Assembly: GCF_012933465.1 (NCBI RefSeq)
Contig: NZ_JABBND010000010.1
Coordinates: forward strand, 153,096-217,095
From: Actinomycetospora sp. TBRC 11914
GTDB taxonomy: Bacteria; Actinomycetota; Actinomycetes; Mycobacteriales; Pseudonocardiaceae
Direction: 5' to 3'
DNA length: 64,000 bases
The translations under genes were made by a program, and so were the position numbers. Within the stretch, counting starts at the first letter, position 1; each line of letters starts with the position of its first letter. Positions 32,817 through 41,027 of this stretch are shown here, piece after piece. A model generated the notes under the pieces. That model did no database searches and had not been told where the DNA came from. It saw only the letters and a list, made by a program, of their open reading frames with translations.

Positions 32817-33992
32817 GTGACCGCCACCGCCGTCCCCCCGCCGCTGCTGGCCGACGACCTGCTCGACACGCTGGCCCGCCGCGCGGCCGACCACGACCGC
32901 AGCGGCGAGTTCGTCACGCAGGACGTCGCGGACCTCGCCGCCCGGGGCTACCTGCGGGCACCCGTCCCGGTCGAGCTCGGCGGGGCCGGCCTGCGCCTGG
33001 ACGAGCTCGCCCGGTTGCACCGCGCGCTCGCGACCCGGGCCCCCGCGACCGCGCTGGCCATGGGCATGCACCTGTTCTGGGTCGGCGCGGCCGCCGATCG
33101 GTTCCGCGCCGGCGACGACTCGCTCGCCTGGGTCCTGCACGACGCCGCGGCGGGAGAGGTGTTCGCCGCCGGGCACAGCGAGCCGGGCAACGACCTGGGC
33201 CTGGCCGACTCCGTCACCCGTGCCGAGCCCGATGCCGACGGCGGGTACACCTTCCACGGCCGCAAGGTCTTCTCCTCGCTCTCGCCGGTCTGGACCCGCC
33301 TCGGCGTCCACGGGCGCGACGACACCGACCTCGAGGCGCCGGCCGTGGTGCACGCCGTCATCACCCGCGACGCGCCCGGCTACCGGATCGAGCCGACCTG
33401 GGACGCGCTCGGGATGCGCGCGACCCGCAGCGACAGCACCGTGCTCGACGGCGTGCGGGCCGAGCCGGGACGGGTGCTCGCCCGGGTCGCCCCCGGCCCG
33501 CCGAGCCACCCGTACCTCGTCGCCGTCCCGGCCTGGGCCACCCTGCTCACCGCCACCGTCTACGCCGGGATCGCACGCCGCGCCCTCGACCTGGCGGTGG
33601 CGGCCGCGCAGGAGCGGGTGTCGACCCGGCGCGGCGGGAGCACCCGCGCGCACGACCCCTACGTCTCCTGGACCGTCGCCGACGCGGTGATCGAGCTCGA
33701 CGGCATCGAGGCCCACCTCGACGCGGCCACCCGGGAGTGGAGCCACGACCGGCCCGGCGGGCTCGCGTGGACCACCAGGCTGTTCTCGGCCAAGGTGCAC
33801 GCCGTCGAGGGCGCCAAGCGCGTGGTCGACCTCGCGCTGCAGGTCACCGGCGGCCGCTCGATGCAGCGCGGCCAGGAGCTCGAGCGGCTCTACCGCGACG
33901 TGCGGGCCGGCGGCTTCCACAACCCGACCGTCGAGGTCGCCCACGAGGCTCTCGGCGCCGGGACCCTGCTCGCCGCCCGCCCCGAGCGATGA
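32817..33992 (+). CDS. Acyl-CoA dehydrogenase-fold flavin monooxygenase (DszC/SfnB-like)
   Basis: A 391-aa flavoprotein of the acyl-CoA dehydrogenase fold. Segments: VPVELGGAGLRLDELARLHR, AAGEVFAAGHSEPGNDLG, TFHGRKVFSSLSPVW, DALGMRATRSDSTVLDGV, and LALQVTGGRSMQRGQELERL. Members next to LLM monooxygenases, such as DszC and SfnB-like proteins, use reduced flavin and O2 to oxidise organosulfur compounds instead of dehydrogenating CoA esters. GTG 32817 lies right behind promoter P1. ATGA overlap with the following LLM gene. Confidence 0.82.
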   Translation: MTATAVPPPLLADDLLDTLARRAADHDRSGEFVTQDVADLAARGYLRAPVPVELGGAGLRLDELARLHRALATRAPATALAMGMHLFWVGAAADRFRAGDDSLAWVLHDAAAGEVFAAGHSEPGNDLGLADSVTRAEPDADGGYTFHGRKVFSSLSPVWTRLGVHGRDDTDLEAPAVVHAVITRDAPGYRIEPTWDALGMRATRSDSTVLDGVRAEPGRVLARVAPGPPSHPYLVAVPAWATLLTATVYAGIARRALDLAVAAAQERVSTRRGGSTRAHDPYVSWTVADAVIELDGIEAHLDAATREWSHDRPGGLAWTTRLFSAKVHAVEGAKRVVDLALQVTGGRSMQRGQELERLYRDVRAGGFHNPTVEVAHEALGAGTLLAARPER

Positions 33993-35305
33993 GGCGGCTG
34001 CACCTCAACGCGTTCCTGCTCGGCGTCGGGCACCACGAGGCGGCCTGGCGCACCGCCCGCGCCGACCCGGCCGCCGTCCTCGACGTCGAGCACTACCGCC
34101 ACCTCGCGCGGGTGGCCGAGCGCGGGACGTTCGACTCGGTGTTCCTCGCCGACAAGCTCTCCACCGGCCACGCGGCCCGCCACAACGTCCTGACGATGCT
34201 CGAGCCGACCGTGCTGCTCGCCGCGCTCGCGTCCGCGACCAGCCGGATCGGGCTCATCGCCACGCTATCGACCGGGTTCGACGAGCCATACCACGTCGCC
34301 CGCCGCCTGCTGACCCTCGACCACGTCAGCGGCGGCCGCGCCGGCTGGAACGTCGTCACCTCCTACAGTGACGCCGAGGCGCGCAACTTCGGCGCCGACC
34401 GGGTCGACGAGCACGACCGGCGCTACCGGCGCGCCGCGGAGTTCGTCGACGTCGTCCGCGCGCTGTGGGACAGCTGGGAGGTCGGCGCGTTCGTCCACGA
34501 CCGGCACGACGGCGTGTTCGCCGACGTCGAGCGGGTGCACGATCTCCACCACCGGGGCGAGTTCTTCCGCGTCGACGGTGCGCTCACCGCGCCGCGGTCC
34601 CGGCAGGGGCACCCGCTGCTGGTGCAGGCCGGCGCCTCGCCCACGGGCCGCGACTTCGCGGCCGGCCGCGCCGACGCCGTCTTCACCGCCCACCAGACCC
34701 TCGCCGACGCCCGCGCCTTCCGCACCGACCTGCGGGCCCGCGCCGCGCGGGCCGGGCGGGACCCCGACGACGTGGTGGTCCTGCCCGGCATCGTCCCGAT
34801 CGTCGGTGCCACCGAGGCGGCGGCACGGGCCCGGGCGGCGGAGCTCGACGAGCTCGTCGTCACCGATTACGCGCTGCGCCAGCTGGAGAACCTCGTCGGC
34901 CGCGACCTCTCCGGGCTTCCGCTCGACGGGCCGCTGCCCGACCTGCCCGCTCCCGGCGAGCACCGCGGCGCGCAGGGGCGGCTCGAGCTGATCACCCGCC
35001 TCGCCCGCGACGAGGGCCTGACGATCCGCGGGATCCTCGGCCGACTCGCGGGCGGCCGGGGCCACCTCGTCGTCGTCGGCACCCCGGAGCACGTCGCCGA
35101 CGTGATGGCCGGGTGGTTCACCGCCGGCGGCGCCGACGGGTTCAACGTCATGGCCGCCGAGCTCCCCGCCGGGCTCGAGGACTTCGTCGAGGGCGTGGTC
35201 CCCGAGCTGCGCCGCCGCGGGCTGCACCGCGACCACTACGACGCCGACACCCTGCGCGGCCACTACGGCCTCGCGTCCCACTCCCGAGGAGGAGCATCCC
35301 GATGA
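33989..35305 (+). CDS. NtaA/DmoA/DszA-family FMN-dependent monooxygenase
   Basis: A 438-aa luciferase-like monooxygenase (LHLNAFLLGVGHHEAAWR, FDSVFLADKLSTGHAAR, STGFDEPYHVARRLLTLDHV, SGGRAGWNVVTSYSD, RQGHPLLVQAGASPTGRDF). It is a different subgroup from the two enzyme A paralogues elsewhere in the window. Cotranslated with the DszC-like protein upstream (ATGA). The combination resembles a DszC-DszA pair, in which the first enzyme oxidises sulfur and the second cleaves the C-S bond of the sulfone; the substrate here is unknown. Confidence 0.85.
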   Translation: MRRLHLNAFLLGVGHHEAAWRTARADPAAVLDVEHYRHLARVAERGTFDSVFLADKLSTGHAARHNVLTMLEPTVLLAALASATSRIGLIATLSTGFDEPYHVARRLLTLDHVSGGRAGWNVVTSYSDAEARNFGADRVDEHDRRYRRAAEFVDVVRALWDSWEVGAFVHDRHDGVFADVERVHDLHHRGEFFRVDGALTAPRSRQGHPLLVQAGASPTGRDFAAGRADAVFTAHQTLADARAFRTDLRARAARAGRDPDDVVVLPGIVPIVGATEAAARARAAELDELVVTDYALRQLENLVGRDLSGLPLDGPLPDLPAPGEHRGAQGRLELITRLARDEGLTIRGILGRLAGGRGHLVVVGTPEHVADVMAGWFTAGGADGFNVMAAELPAGLEDFVEGVVPELRRRGLHRDHYDADTLRGHYGLASHSRGGASR

Positions 35306-36006
35306 GCGCGCCCGTGCAGAACACCACCTTCCCCAGCAACGGCCACACCGCCCACGGCTACCTCGCGCTGCCGCCCGGCGGGCACGGACCCGGGCTCGTG
35401 GTCATCCAGGAGTGGTGGGGCCTGACGACCCACGTCGCCGACCTCACCGACCGCTTCGCCGCGGCCGGGTTCGTCGCGCTCGCCCCCGACCTCTACGGCG
35501 GACCGACCACCCACGACGCCGCCGAGGCCGAACAGCTCATGCGCGAGCTGCCCGTCGACCGGGCGGCCCAGGACCTCGCCGGCGCCGTGACGTATCTGCT
35601 CGGCCACGAGGCCGTCACCGGCGACGCGGTCGGTGCCGTCGGCTTCTGCATGGGCGGCGGGTTCGTCCTGCTCCTCGCGGCCCAGCAGGGCGAGCGGATC
35701 GGGGCCGCGGTGCCGTTCTACGGGGTGCCGCCGGTGGAGCAGGACTTCCGTGGGCTCACCGCAGCGGTCCTCGGCCACTACGCCGAGCAGGACGCGTTCC
35801 TCCCCGTCGCGGCGGTCGAGGCGGTGCGCTCGGCCCTCGAGGACCAGGCGCCGGCGCCGGCCGAGTTCCACTTCTACCCGGCCGGCCACGCCTTCCTCAA
35901 CGACGAGAACCCGCTGGGCACCTACGACCCCGAGCAGGCCGCGCTCGCCTGGTCGCGCACGGTGGACTTCCTGCAGGAGCGGCTCGACCCGGCGGCGCAC
36001 CGATGA
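35302..36006 (+). CDS. Dienelactone hydrolase family protein
   Basis: A 234-aa alpha/beta hydrolase with the DLH-specific Cys nucleophile in GFCMGGG (Cys about 115), the Glu of QEWWG (about 36), the Asp of YAEQDAF and the His of PAGHAFLND. Third gene of the P1 operon with an ATGA overlap. It may hydrolyse an ester or lactone formed after C-S or C-C cleavage by the two oxygenases. Confidence 0.87.
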   Translation: MSAPVQNTTFPSNGHTAHGYLALPPGGHGPGLVVIQEWWGLTTHVADLTDRFAAAGFVALAPDLYGGPTTHDAAEAEQLMRELPVDRAAQDLAGAVTYLLGHEAVTGDAVGAVGFCMGGGFVLLLAAQQGERIGAAVPFYGVPPVEQDFRGLTAAVLGHYAEQDAFLPVAAVEAVRSALEDQAPAPAEFHFYPAGHAFLNDENPLGTYDPEQAALAWSRTVDFLQERLDPAAHR

Positions 36007-36014
36007 CCGATCGC

Positions 36015-36069
36015 GATGGGTCCCATCCCCGATCGTCGTTGGACCGGCCGTGGGCGCGCTGGCTAGCGT
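36015..36069 (+). promoter_or_regulatory. Conserved operator-promoter P2
   Basis: The palindrome GATGGGTCCCATC (36015-36027) is followed by GATCGTCGTTGGAC, 19 bp, then CTAGCGTTCC. TTGGAC is at 36039-36044 and TAGCGT at 36064-36069. It matches P1 at 32753 in sequence and spacing. An ATG starts 8 nt after the -10 box, opening a short ORF (36077-36148). Confidence 0.62.
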
Positions 36070-36076
36070 TCCCGGC

Positions 36077-36148
36077 ATGACGTTCCGGGTCGGCCGTGGC
36101 GGGGCAGTGGCTCCCGGCTGTGCCGACGGCTGTCGCGCTCACCGCTGA
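36077..36148 (+). CDS. Short Cys-containing ORF, divergent leader peptide
   Basis: A 23-codon ORF at a probable leaderless start behind promoter P2, ending in APGCADGCRAHR. It lacks the RRHVDL core, but the end resembles leader 7 (SDGCRRPSGR). Both Cys codons are TGT, and it ends in TGA. It precedes the DszC-like gene at 36275 by 126 bp. That gap contains the palindrome CCGCACGTGCGG (36175-36186), a C/T-rich tract and a run of ten C (36205-36214). Confidence 0.45.
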   Translation: MTFRVGRGGAVAPGCADGCRAHR

Positions 36149-36274
36149 GCCCTCGCCGGAGTCCGTCTCCTCTCCCGCACGTGCGGTCGTCCTCCGCCGT
36201 GCCGCCCCCCCCCCGCGTGTGTCGACCCCCCGCGTCGCGCGCGGTCCCGCTCGTCCGACCCGAAGGCAGGCCGC

Positions 36275-37513
36275 ATGTCCCTCGACCACCAGATCCCCGT
36301 CGACACCTCCACCGCCTGGGCCGACCGCCCGCTCCCCACCGACCGTCAGGGCTGGACCGACCGGGCCCGCGAGGTGGCCGCCCTGGTCTCGGCCACCGCC
36401 TTCGAGCGCGACCTCGCCGGCGCCGACCCGCACACCGAGATCGGCTGGATCAAGGACGCCGGCCTGCTCGGGCTGCAGGGTCCGGTCGCGCACGGCGGCG
36501 GTGACGCCGACTGGGCCACCGTCCTCGACGTCGTCGCCGAGTTCGCCAAGGTCGACGGCTCCATCGCCCAGATCCTCGGGTGGCACTACGCCTACACCTG
36601 GCTCTTCCGCTCCTTCGGCACCCCCGAGCAGCGCGAACGGTGGGAGGCCGAGGTGACCCGCGAGCGCCTGCTCGTCGAGGGGATCGCCAACTTCCGCGAC
36701 CGCCCGATCGGCGCCCGGGACGAGGGCGAGGAGATCGTGCTGAACGGCGGGAAGCAGTTCAACACCGGCCTGCCGGTCGCCGACCGGGTGTTCATCGGCG
36801 CCGCGCTCGAAGGCACCGATGACGTCTTCTTCGTCTACACCGCCGCCCACCAGCCCGGCATCACCTACGGCGAGGACTGGGACACCCTCGGGCAGCGGTC
36901 CACCGGCAGCGGCAGCGCCACCGTCACCGACCTCCGGGTGCCGTGGACGGACGCCCTGGGCTTCGCCGACAAGGCGTTCGTCCCGCAGCCGGCGAACTCC
37001 ACCCCGGGGCTGACCTCCCAGACGCTCATGCCGGTCTTCTACGTCTCCCTCGCCCGCGGCGCCCTCGACCGCGCGGCCGAGTACGTGCGGACCCGCACCC
37101 GCTCGTGGCTGCACTCGCCCTACGAGCGGGCCGTCGACGAGCCGTACATCCTCGACGGGTTCGGCCACCTGCACTCCCACCTGCTGGCCGCTGAGGCACT
37201 CGTGCGCGACGCGGGGGAGAAGGTGAGCGCCGCGCTGCGGAGCCCGAACGAGGTGACCGCCGAGCAGCGCGGGGACCTGGCGGCCCTGCTCTCCGCGGCC
37301 AAGACGGTGGCGGTCGACGTGGGCGTCGAGGTCACCACCAAGATCTTCGAGCTGACCGGGGCCCGCTCGACGGCCCGCGACGTCGAGCTGGACCGCTTCT
37401 GGCGCGACCTGCGCACCCAGAGCCTGCACGACCCGGTCGCCTACAAGCGCCTCCAGGTCGGCGTGCACCTGCTCCGGGGCGAGGCTCCGCTGGCCGTCGA
37501 CTGGTACTCCTAG
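36275..37513 (+). CDS. Acyl-CoA dehydrogenase-fold monooxygenase (DszC/SfnB-like)
   Basis: A 412-aa flavoprotein related to DszC and SfnB-type oxygenases (AKVDGSIAQILGWHYAYTWL, LNGGKQFNTGLPVADRVFI, ALGFADKAFVP, ELTGARSTARDVELDRFWRD, SLHDPVAYKRLQVG). The last segment, with the His before DPVAYK, is characteristic of the DszC-like branch. ATG 36275 follows GAAGGCAGG. It is a second, divergent relative of the enzyme at 32817-33992 and shares its promoter architecture. Confidence 0.83.
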   Translation: MSLDHQIPVDTSTAWADRPLPTDRQGWTDRAREVAALVSATAFERDLAGADPHTEIGWIKDAGLLGLQGPVAHGGGDADWATVLDVVAEFAKVDGSIAQILGWHYAYTWLFRSFGTPEQRERWEAEVTRERLLVEGIANFRDRPIGARDEGEEIVLNGGKQFNTGLPVADRVFIGAALEGTDDVFFVYTAAHQPGITYGEDWDTLGQRSTGSGSATVTDLRVPWTDALGFADKAFVPQPANSTPGLTSQTLMPVFYVSLARGALDRAAEYVRTRTRSWLHSPYERAVDEPYILDGFGHLHSHLLAAEALVRDAGEKVSAALRSPNEVTAEQRGDLAALLSAAKTVAVDVGVEVTTKIFELTGARSTARDVELDRFWRDLRTQSLHDPVAYKRLQVGVHLLRGEAPLAVDWYS

Positions 37514-37536
37514 ACGGTTTCCGGCGCGGTGGCCTC

Positions 37537-37565
37537 TTGGCCTGGGGCGACGGGTTCGCTAGGAA
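37537..37565 (+). promoter_or_regulatory. Candidate promoter for leader 6 and OsmC
   Basis: TTGGCC (37537-37542), 17-bp spacer, TAGGAA (37560-37565), then seven bases to the leader GTG at 37573. The geometry again fits a leaderless mRNA. Confidence 0.5.
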
Positions 37566-37572
37566 GACCGGT

Positions 37573-37650
37573 GTGGACGGTCGACAGGTGCTGGTCAGGC
37601 GACGTCACGTCGACCTGTGCCGCACGTCGGCCATGCGCTGTCGCGGCTGA
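37573..37650 (+). CDS. Putative leader peptide (copy 6)
   Basis: A 25-codon ORF with C-terminus RRRHVDLCRTSAMRCRG. The first Cys is TGC and the last TGT, with TGA as stop. The GTG at 37573 is right after the candidate -10 box. It lies 151 bp before the OsmC gene, with an 8-bp-stem hairpin (37657-37688) starting six bases after its stop, which is the placement expected for an attenuator. Confidence 0.74.
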   Translation: MDGRQVLVRRRHVDLCRTSAMRCRG

Positions 37651-37656
37651 GCGCCT

Positions 37657-37688
37657 CCGCGCCGCTCCGGACCCGCTCGACGGCGCGG
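37657..37688 (+). terminator. Attenuator-like hairpin after leader 6
   Basis: Perfect 8-bp stem CCGCGCCG/CGGCGCGG with a 16-nt loop, immediately downstream of the leader stop codon. Confidence 0.5.
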
Positions 37689-37801
37689 GGAGCGGTGCCC
37701 ACGTCCTCCGGCCGCCCCGACGCGCGGGCGACCCACCCGACGGGCGTCCCCGCCCGAGCCGTCGTGACCGAAGCACCCAGCGACCACTCCCGGAGCACCC
37801 C

Positions 37802-38359
37802 ATGACCACCAGTCCGGCAGTCGACAACAACGTCAACACCGAGGCCCTGCTGCAGGCCCGCGACGCGCTGAAGGAGGCCCCCGAAGCGGCCGAGTTCGTC
37901 TGGAAGGTGACCTCGGAGTGGGAGGACGGCACCTACTCGCGGCAGACCATCGAGCACTTCTCGGGCCTCGGCGGACCGCAGCAGCACAAGCAGGCGTTCA
38001 CGCTCGAGGGTGACCACCCGGAGGTCTTCGCCTCCGAGGACCGGGGACCCACGCCGGTGGAGACGGTGCTCGCCGGGCTCGCCGGCTGCCTCACGGCGGG
38101 CGTGGCCGCGGTGGCGCAGAACCGGGGCATCCAGCTGCGCTCGGTCCGGGCGACCGTGGAGGGCAACCACAACGTGCTGGGGATCCTCGGCGGCGACCCC
38201 GAGGTCCGCAACGGCTTCAACGACGTCTCCGTCCACTTCGACATCGACGCGGACGCGAGCGAGGAGGACATCGCGGCGCTCGTCGCGCAGTCGCAGAAGC
38301 GGTCCGCGGTCTTCGACGCCCTGGCCAACCCGACGAACATCAACGTCAGCGTCGGCTGA
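37802..38359 (+). CDS. OsmC family protein
   Basis: A 185-aa OsmC/YhfA-type protein (PTPVETVLAGLAGCLTAGVA, with Cys96, and NGFNDVSVHFDIDADASEED). OsmC and Ohr use two Cys to reduce organic hydroperoxides; only one is present here, as in the YhfA-like branch whose function is unclear. The upstream leader peptide places it in the presumed sulfur/cysteine regulon. Confidence 0.85.
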   Translation: MTTSPAVDNNVNTEALLQARDALKEAPEAAEFVWKVTSEWEDGTYSRQTIEHFSGLGGPQQHKQAFTLEGDHPEVFASEDRGPTPVETVLAGLAGCLTAGVAAVAQNRGIQLRSVRATVEGNHNVLGILGGDPEVRNGFNDVSVHFDIDADASEEDIAALVAQSQKRSAVFDALANPTNINVSVG

Positions 38360-38386
38360 CGGCACGGGCCGGGCAGGGCGCGGCGC

Positions 38387-39646
38387 TCAGGCCGCGCCCT
38401 CCCCGGTCGTGGACCGCCCGGCGAGGAAGGCCGCCAGGTGCTCGGCGAGGTCGGCGGTGTCCTGGTCCGCGCCGCCGAGGTAGGTGGAGCGGCGGCGGCG
38501 CAGCAGGCTCGTCCCCAGCAGGTAGACGCCGGGTGCGCCCGTGACCACGCCGCCCTGGTGCTTGATGCGGCCCTTGTGGTCGAGGACGGGCAGCGCCAGC
38601 CAGGAGTGGTCCGGGCGGTGGCCGGTCGCCCAGACGACCGAGCGGATCCCCTCCCGCGACAGGTCGAGCTCCGTCGGCGGCGACGCGGCGACGGTCGTCG
38701 GGGCCGGTCGGCGCGGGTCGTCCAGGTCGTCGACGCCGTGCTCGTCCGCCCAGGCGTCGAACCGGTCGAGCAGCCGGCCGAGCTTGAGGTCGGCGAGCCG
38801 GACGGTGTTGGACAGCCCGCCGGAGAACTGGGCGACCCCGTCCCGGAACCGGCCCAGCTTCCCGACCAGCCGAACGCCCCGCTGCTGCAGCGAGTCGAGG
38901 TCGATGGAGCGGCGCTCCGGGGTCCCGATGAGCTGCGGCGACGGGGTGTGGCGGGCGCGGATGATGTCGTCGACCTCGTCGTAGCGCTCGTCGAGGACGC
39001 CGGCGCGCTCCATCCACCAGAAGGCGTCCCGACCCCGGTAAGTGCGGGGGATGCGGACGTGCTCGCCGGCGGCGACCGTCACCGGGCGGCCGCTGCGGGC
39101 GATCTCGTCGGCGAGCTGCACACCGCTGGCCGACGCCCCGACGACCAGGACACCGCCCTCGGGCAGGTCGGCCGGCGACCGGTAGCCGGCCGACGCGAGC
39201 GAGGTGACGGTGTCCGGGACGCCGTCGGCGGCCGGGGGCAGCGCGGCGACGTTGCTGGCGCCGCTGGCGATGACGACGGTCGCGCACGTCCACGTCCCGC
39301 GGTCGGTCGTGACCTCGTAGCCGCCGTCGGTCGCGGCGACCCGGGAGACCGTGGTCCGGGTGTGGACGGGCGCGGCGACCGTCTCGGCGTAGCCGTCGAG
39401 GTAGGACACCAGCTCGGCGACCGACAGGAACCCGTCGGGGTCCGCGTCGGGCAGGGCGCGCGCGCCGGGGAGCGTGAGGTGCCACGTCGGGGTGAGCAGG
39501 CGCAGCGAGTCCCAGCGCTCCGTGCGCCAGGAGTTGGCCACCTCGCCGCGCTCGAGGACGACGTGGTCGATCGACCGCTCGGCCAGGCGCCTGCTCATCG
39601 CGAGGCCGGAGTGACCGGCGCCGACGACGACGGTGGTGACGTGCAC
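38387..39646 (-). CDS. Flavin-containing monooxygenase (NAD(P)/FAD-dependent)
   Basis: A 419-aa protein with an FAD motif (VVVGAGHSGLAMSRRL) and an NAD(P) motif (GGVLVVGASASGVQLADEI), and an FMO-like WATGHRPDHSWL near the C-terminus. The group is related to CzcO and indole/trimethylamine-type monooxygenases; S- or N-oxygenation is plausible. GTG 39646 comes seven bases after TAGGTT on the minus strand, so a leaderless mRNA is likely. Its end faces OsmC, separated by 27 bp. Confidence 0.84.
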   Translation of the reverse strand: MHVTTVVVGAGHSGLAMSRRLAERSIDHVVLERGEVANSWRTERWDSLRLLTPTWHLTLPGARALPDADPDGFLSVAELVSYLDGYAETVAAPVHTRTTVSRVAATDGGYEVTTDRGTWTCATVVIASGASNVAALPPAADGVPDTVTSLASAGYRSPADLPEGGVLVVGASASGVQLADEIARSGRPVTVAAGEHVRIPRTYRGRDAFWWMERAGVLDERYDEVDDIIRARHTPSPQLIGTPERRSIDLDSLQQRGVRLVGKLGRFRDGVAQFSGGLSNTVRLADLKLGRLLDRFDAWADEHGVDDLDDPRRPAPTTVAASPPTELDLSREGIRSVVWATGHRPDHSWLALPVLDHKGRIKHQGGVVTGAPGVYLLGTSLLRRRRSTYLGGADQDTADLAEHLAAFLAGRSTTGEGAA

Positions 39647-39763
39647 TCGTCCCAACCTAGCGTCGGGGGCGGCTCGCACCACCCCGAGGTTCTCCCGCCC
39701 GGCCCGCACATACGGTGGCCGCGTCCGGTCGATCTCCGGCGGCCGGTACACCGAGGAGGCAGC

Positions 39764-40426
39764 GTGTCCCAGCCCGTGCCCGAGCAGGTCGGCCTGCTGG
39801 AGGGCCTGCGCAGCACCCCGTCGCGGCGCTACCTGTCCGACACCCCGATCCCCGACGACCTGCTGTGGGAGCTGCTCGACACCGCGATCCGCGGCCCGTC
39901 GGGCGGGAACCGGCAGCGGTGGGCGTGGCTCGTCGTCACCGATCCGTCGGTGAAGACGCGGATCGCGGACTGGTACCGGCAGGGGTGGGACGCCGCCTAC
40001 GGCGTGCGGCGCGAGGAGCTCAGCGATCCCGGCCGCAGCGGCGTCGACACCGGGCTGACCCCGTCGTCGTACCGGGCCACCGAGTACCTCGCCCAGCACC
40101 TCGGCGAGGCGCCGGTGTTCGTCGTACCGGTGCTGCGCGACGCCGCCGACTCCACGGACAAGCGCCTCGGGTCCTCGATCTACGGCGCGGTCCAGCAGCT
40201 CCTGCTCGCGGCCCGCGCCCACGGCATCGGCGGGGTGCTCACCTCGCTGTACCTGGGCGCGGAGGACCGGGTCGACGCGCTCCTCGGGCTCCCCGACGAC
40301 GCGGCGACGATGGGCCTGGTCCCGCTCGGCTACCCGGCCCGCGGACGGTGGTCGCAGCCGCGCCGGCGCCCCGTCGAGGAGGTCGTCCACTGGGAGCGGT
40401 GGGGGGAGACACGGACGCGGGACTGA
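39764..40426 (+). CDS. Nitroreductase family protein
   Basis: A 220-aa FMN-dependent oxidoreductase (LRSTPSRRYLSDTPIPDDLL, AIRGPSGGNRQRWAWLVV, GIGGVLTSLY, PLGYPARG). GTG 39764 follows GAGGAGG. It is divergent from the FMO gene. Possible roles are nitro or enone reduction, or supply of reduced FMN to the LLM enzymes. Confidence 0.87.
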   Translation: MSQPVPEQVGLLEGLRSTPSRRYLSDTPIPDDLLWELLDTAIRGPSGGNRQRWAWLVVTDPSVKTRIADWYRQGWDAAYGVRREELSDPGRSGVDTGLTPSSYRATEYLAQHLGEAPVFVVPVLRDAADSTDKRLGSSIYGAVQQLLLAARAHGIGGVLTSLYLGAEDRVDALLGLPDDAATMGLVPLGYPARGRWSQPRRRPVEEVVHWERWGETRTRD

Positions 40427-40471
40427 CTCCGCGCAGGCGACGACCCGCGCCTCGTCCCCGGCCGCCACGGG

Positions 40472-40792
40472 TCAGCGCAGCTTGTCGTGCGCGACGAGCA
40501 GCGCTGCGTAGGCCTCCTCGTCGTCGCCCGCCGCGAGGTAGGAGCACGCGATCGTGACGGCGGGGACCGCGTCGCCGTGCTCGGCACCCGCGTGGTCGGC
40601 CAGGACGGTGCGCAGCATCGACTCCAGGCGCCGGCTGCGGTTCCAGCGCTGGCGGGCGTCGCGGTGGTCGGCCTCGTCGAGCCGGCGCAGCGCGGTGACC
40701 ACGGCCCGCGCGAGCGGCCCGCGCGTCGGGCGGGCCCGGCCGCGGGAGGGTGACGTGGACAGCGGGGTGGGGGTGGCGAGGGAGGTGGGCAC
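40472..40792 (-). CDS. Small uncharacterised protein downstream of leader 7
   Basis: A 106-aa protein I do not recognise, basic in its N-terminal third, with a helical C-terminus (LRTVLADHAGAEHGDAVPAV, EEAYAALLVAHDKLR). GTG start preceded by GAGGACACCC. It is the only gene between leader 7 and the convergent nitroreductase, so it is the presumed target of that leader. No membrane segment or metal motif is visible. Confidence 0.5.
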   Translation of the reverse strand: MPTSLATPTPLSTSPSRGRARPTRGPLARAVVTALRRLDEADHRDARQRWNRSRRLESMLRTVLADHAGAEHGDAVPAVTIACSYLAAGDDEEAYAALLVAHDKLR

Positions 40793-40810
40793 GGGTGTCC
40801 TCGGAGGGCG

Positions 40811-40826
40811 GCGCCCGCGCGGGCGC
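40811..40826 (-). terminator. Hairpin between leader 7 and the small protein gene
   Basis: The perfect palindrome GCGCCCGCGCGGGCGC (6-bp stem, 4-nt loop) lies just upstream of the ribosome binding site of the gene starting at 40792. Candidate attenuator or a block to translation. Confidence 0.45.
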
Positions 40827-40844
40827 GTCGGTGGACGGGGTGGG

Positions 40845-40922
40845 TCAGCGGCCGGAGGGCCGACGACACCCGTCGGAGACGACGCGCAGGAGGTCGACGT
40901 ACGTGCGGCGCACGAGTCTCAC
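40845..40922 (-). CDS. Putative leader peptide (copy 7)
   Basis: A 25-codon ORF with VRRTYVDLLRVVSDGCRR; the Cys is TGT and the stop TGA. The upstream sequence GTGTGCCAGGACCGGGA runs directly into the GTG start and closely resembles the sequence before leader 8 (on the other strand) and before the AraC-type gene at 52367. It is therefore probably a leaderless start. It stands back to back with leader 8. Confidence 0.68.
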   Translation of the reverse strand: MRLVRRTYVDLLRVVSDGCRRPSGR

Positions 40923-41027
40923 TCCCGGTCCTGGCACACGCTGATGGTGACACGGGGGACGCGTCCCCACCAGCACGACGGCGGCCGTCGCTGGCTCGTC
41001 GTGCCACGGGTGTGCCACGATCGGGAC

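Noticed and set aside
36096..36656. Plus-strand ORF overlapping the DszC-like gene
   Set aside because: Pro/Arg/Ser-rich composition typical of an alternative frame in GC-rich DNA, with no family resemblance.
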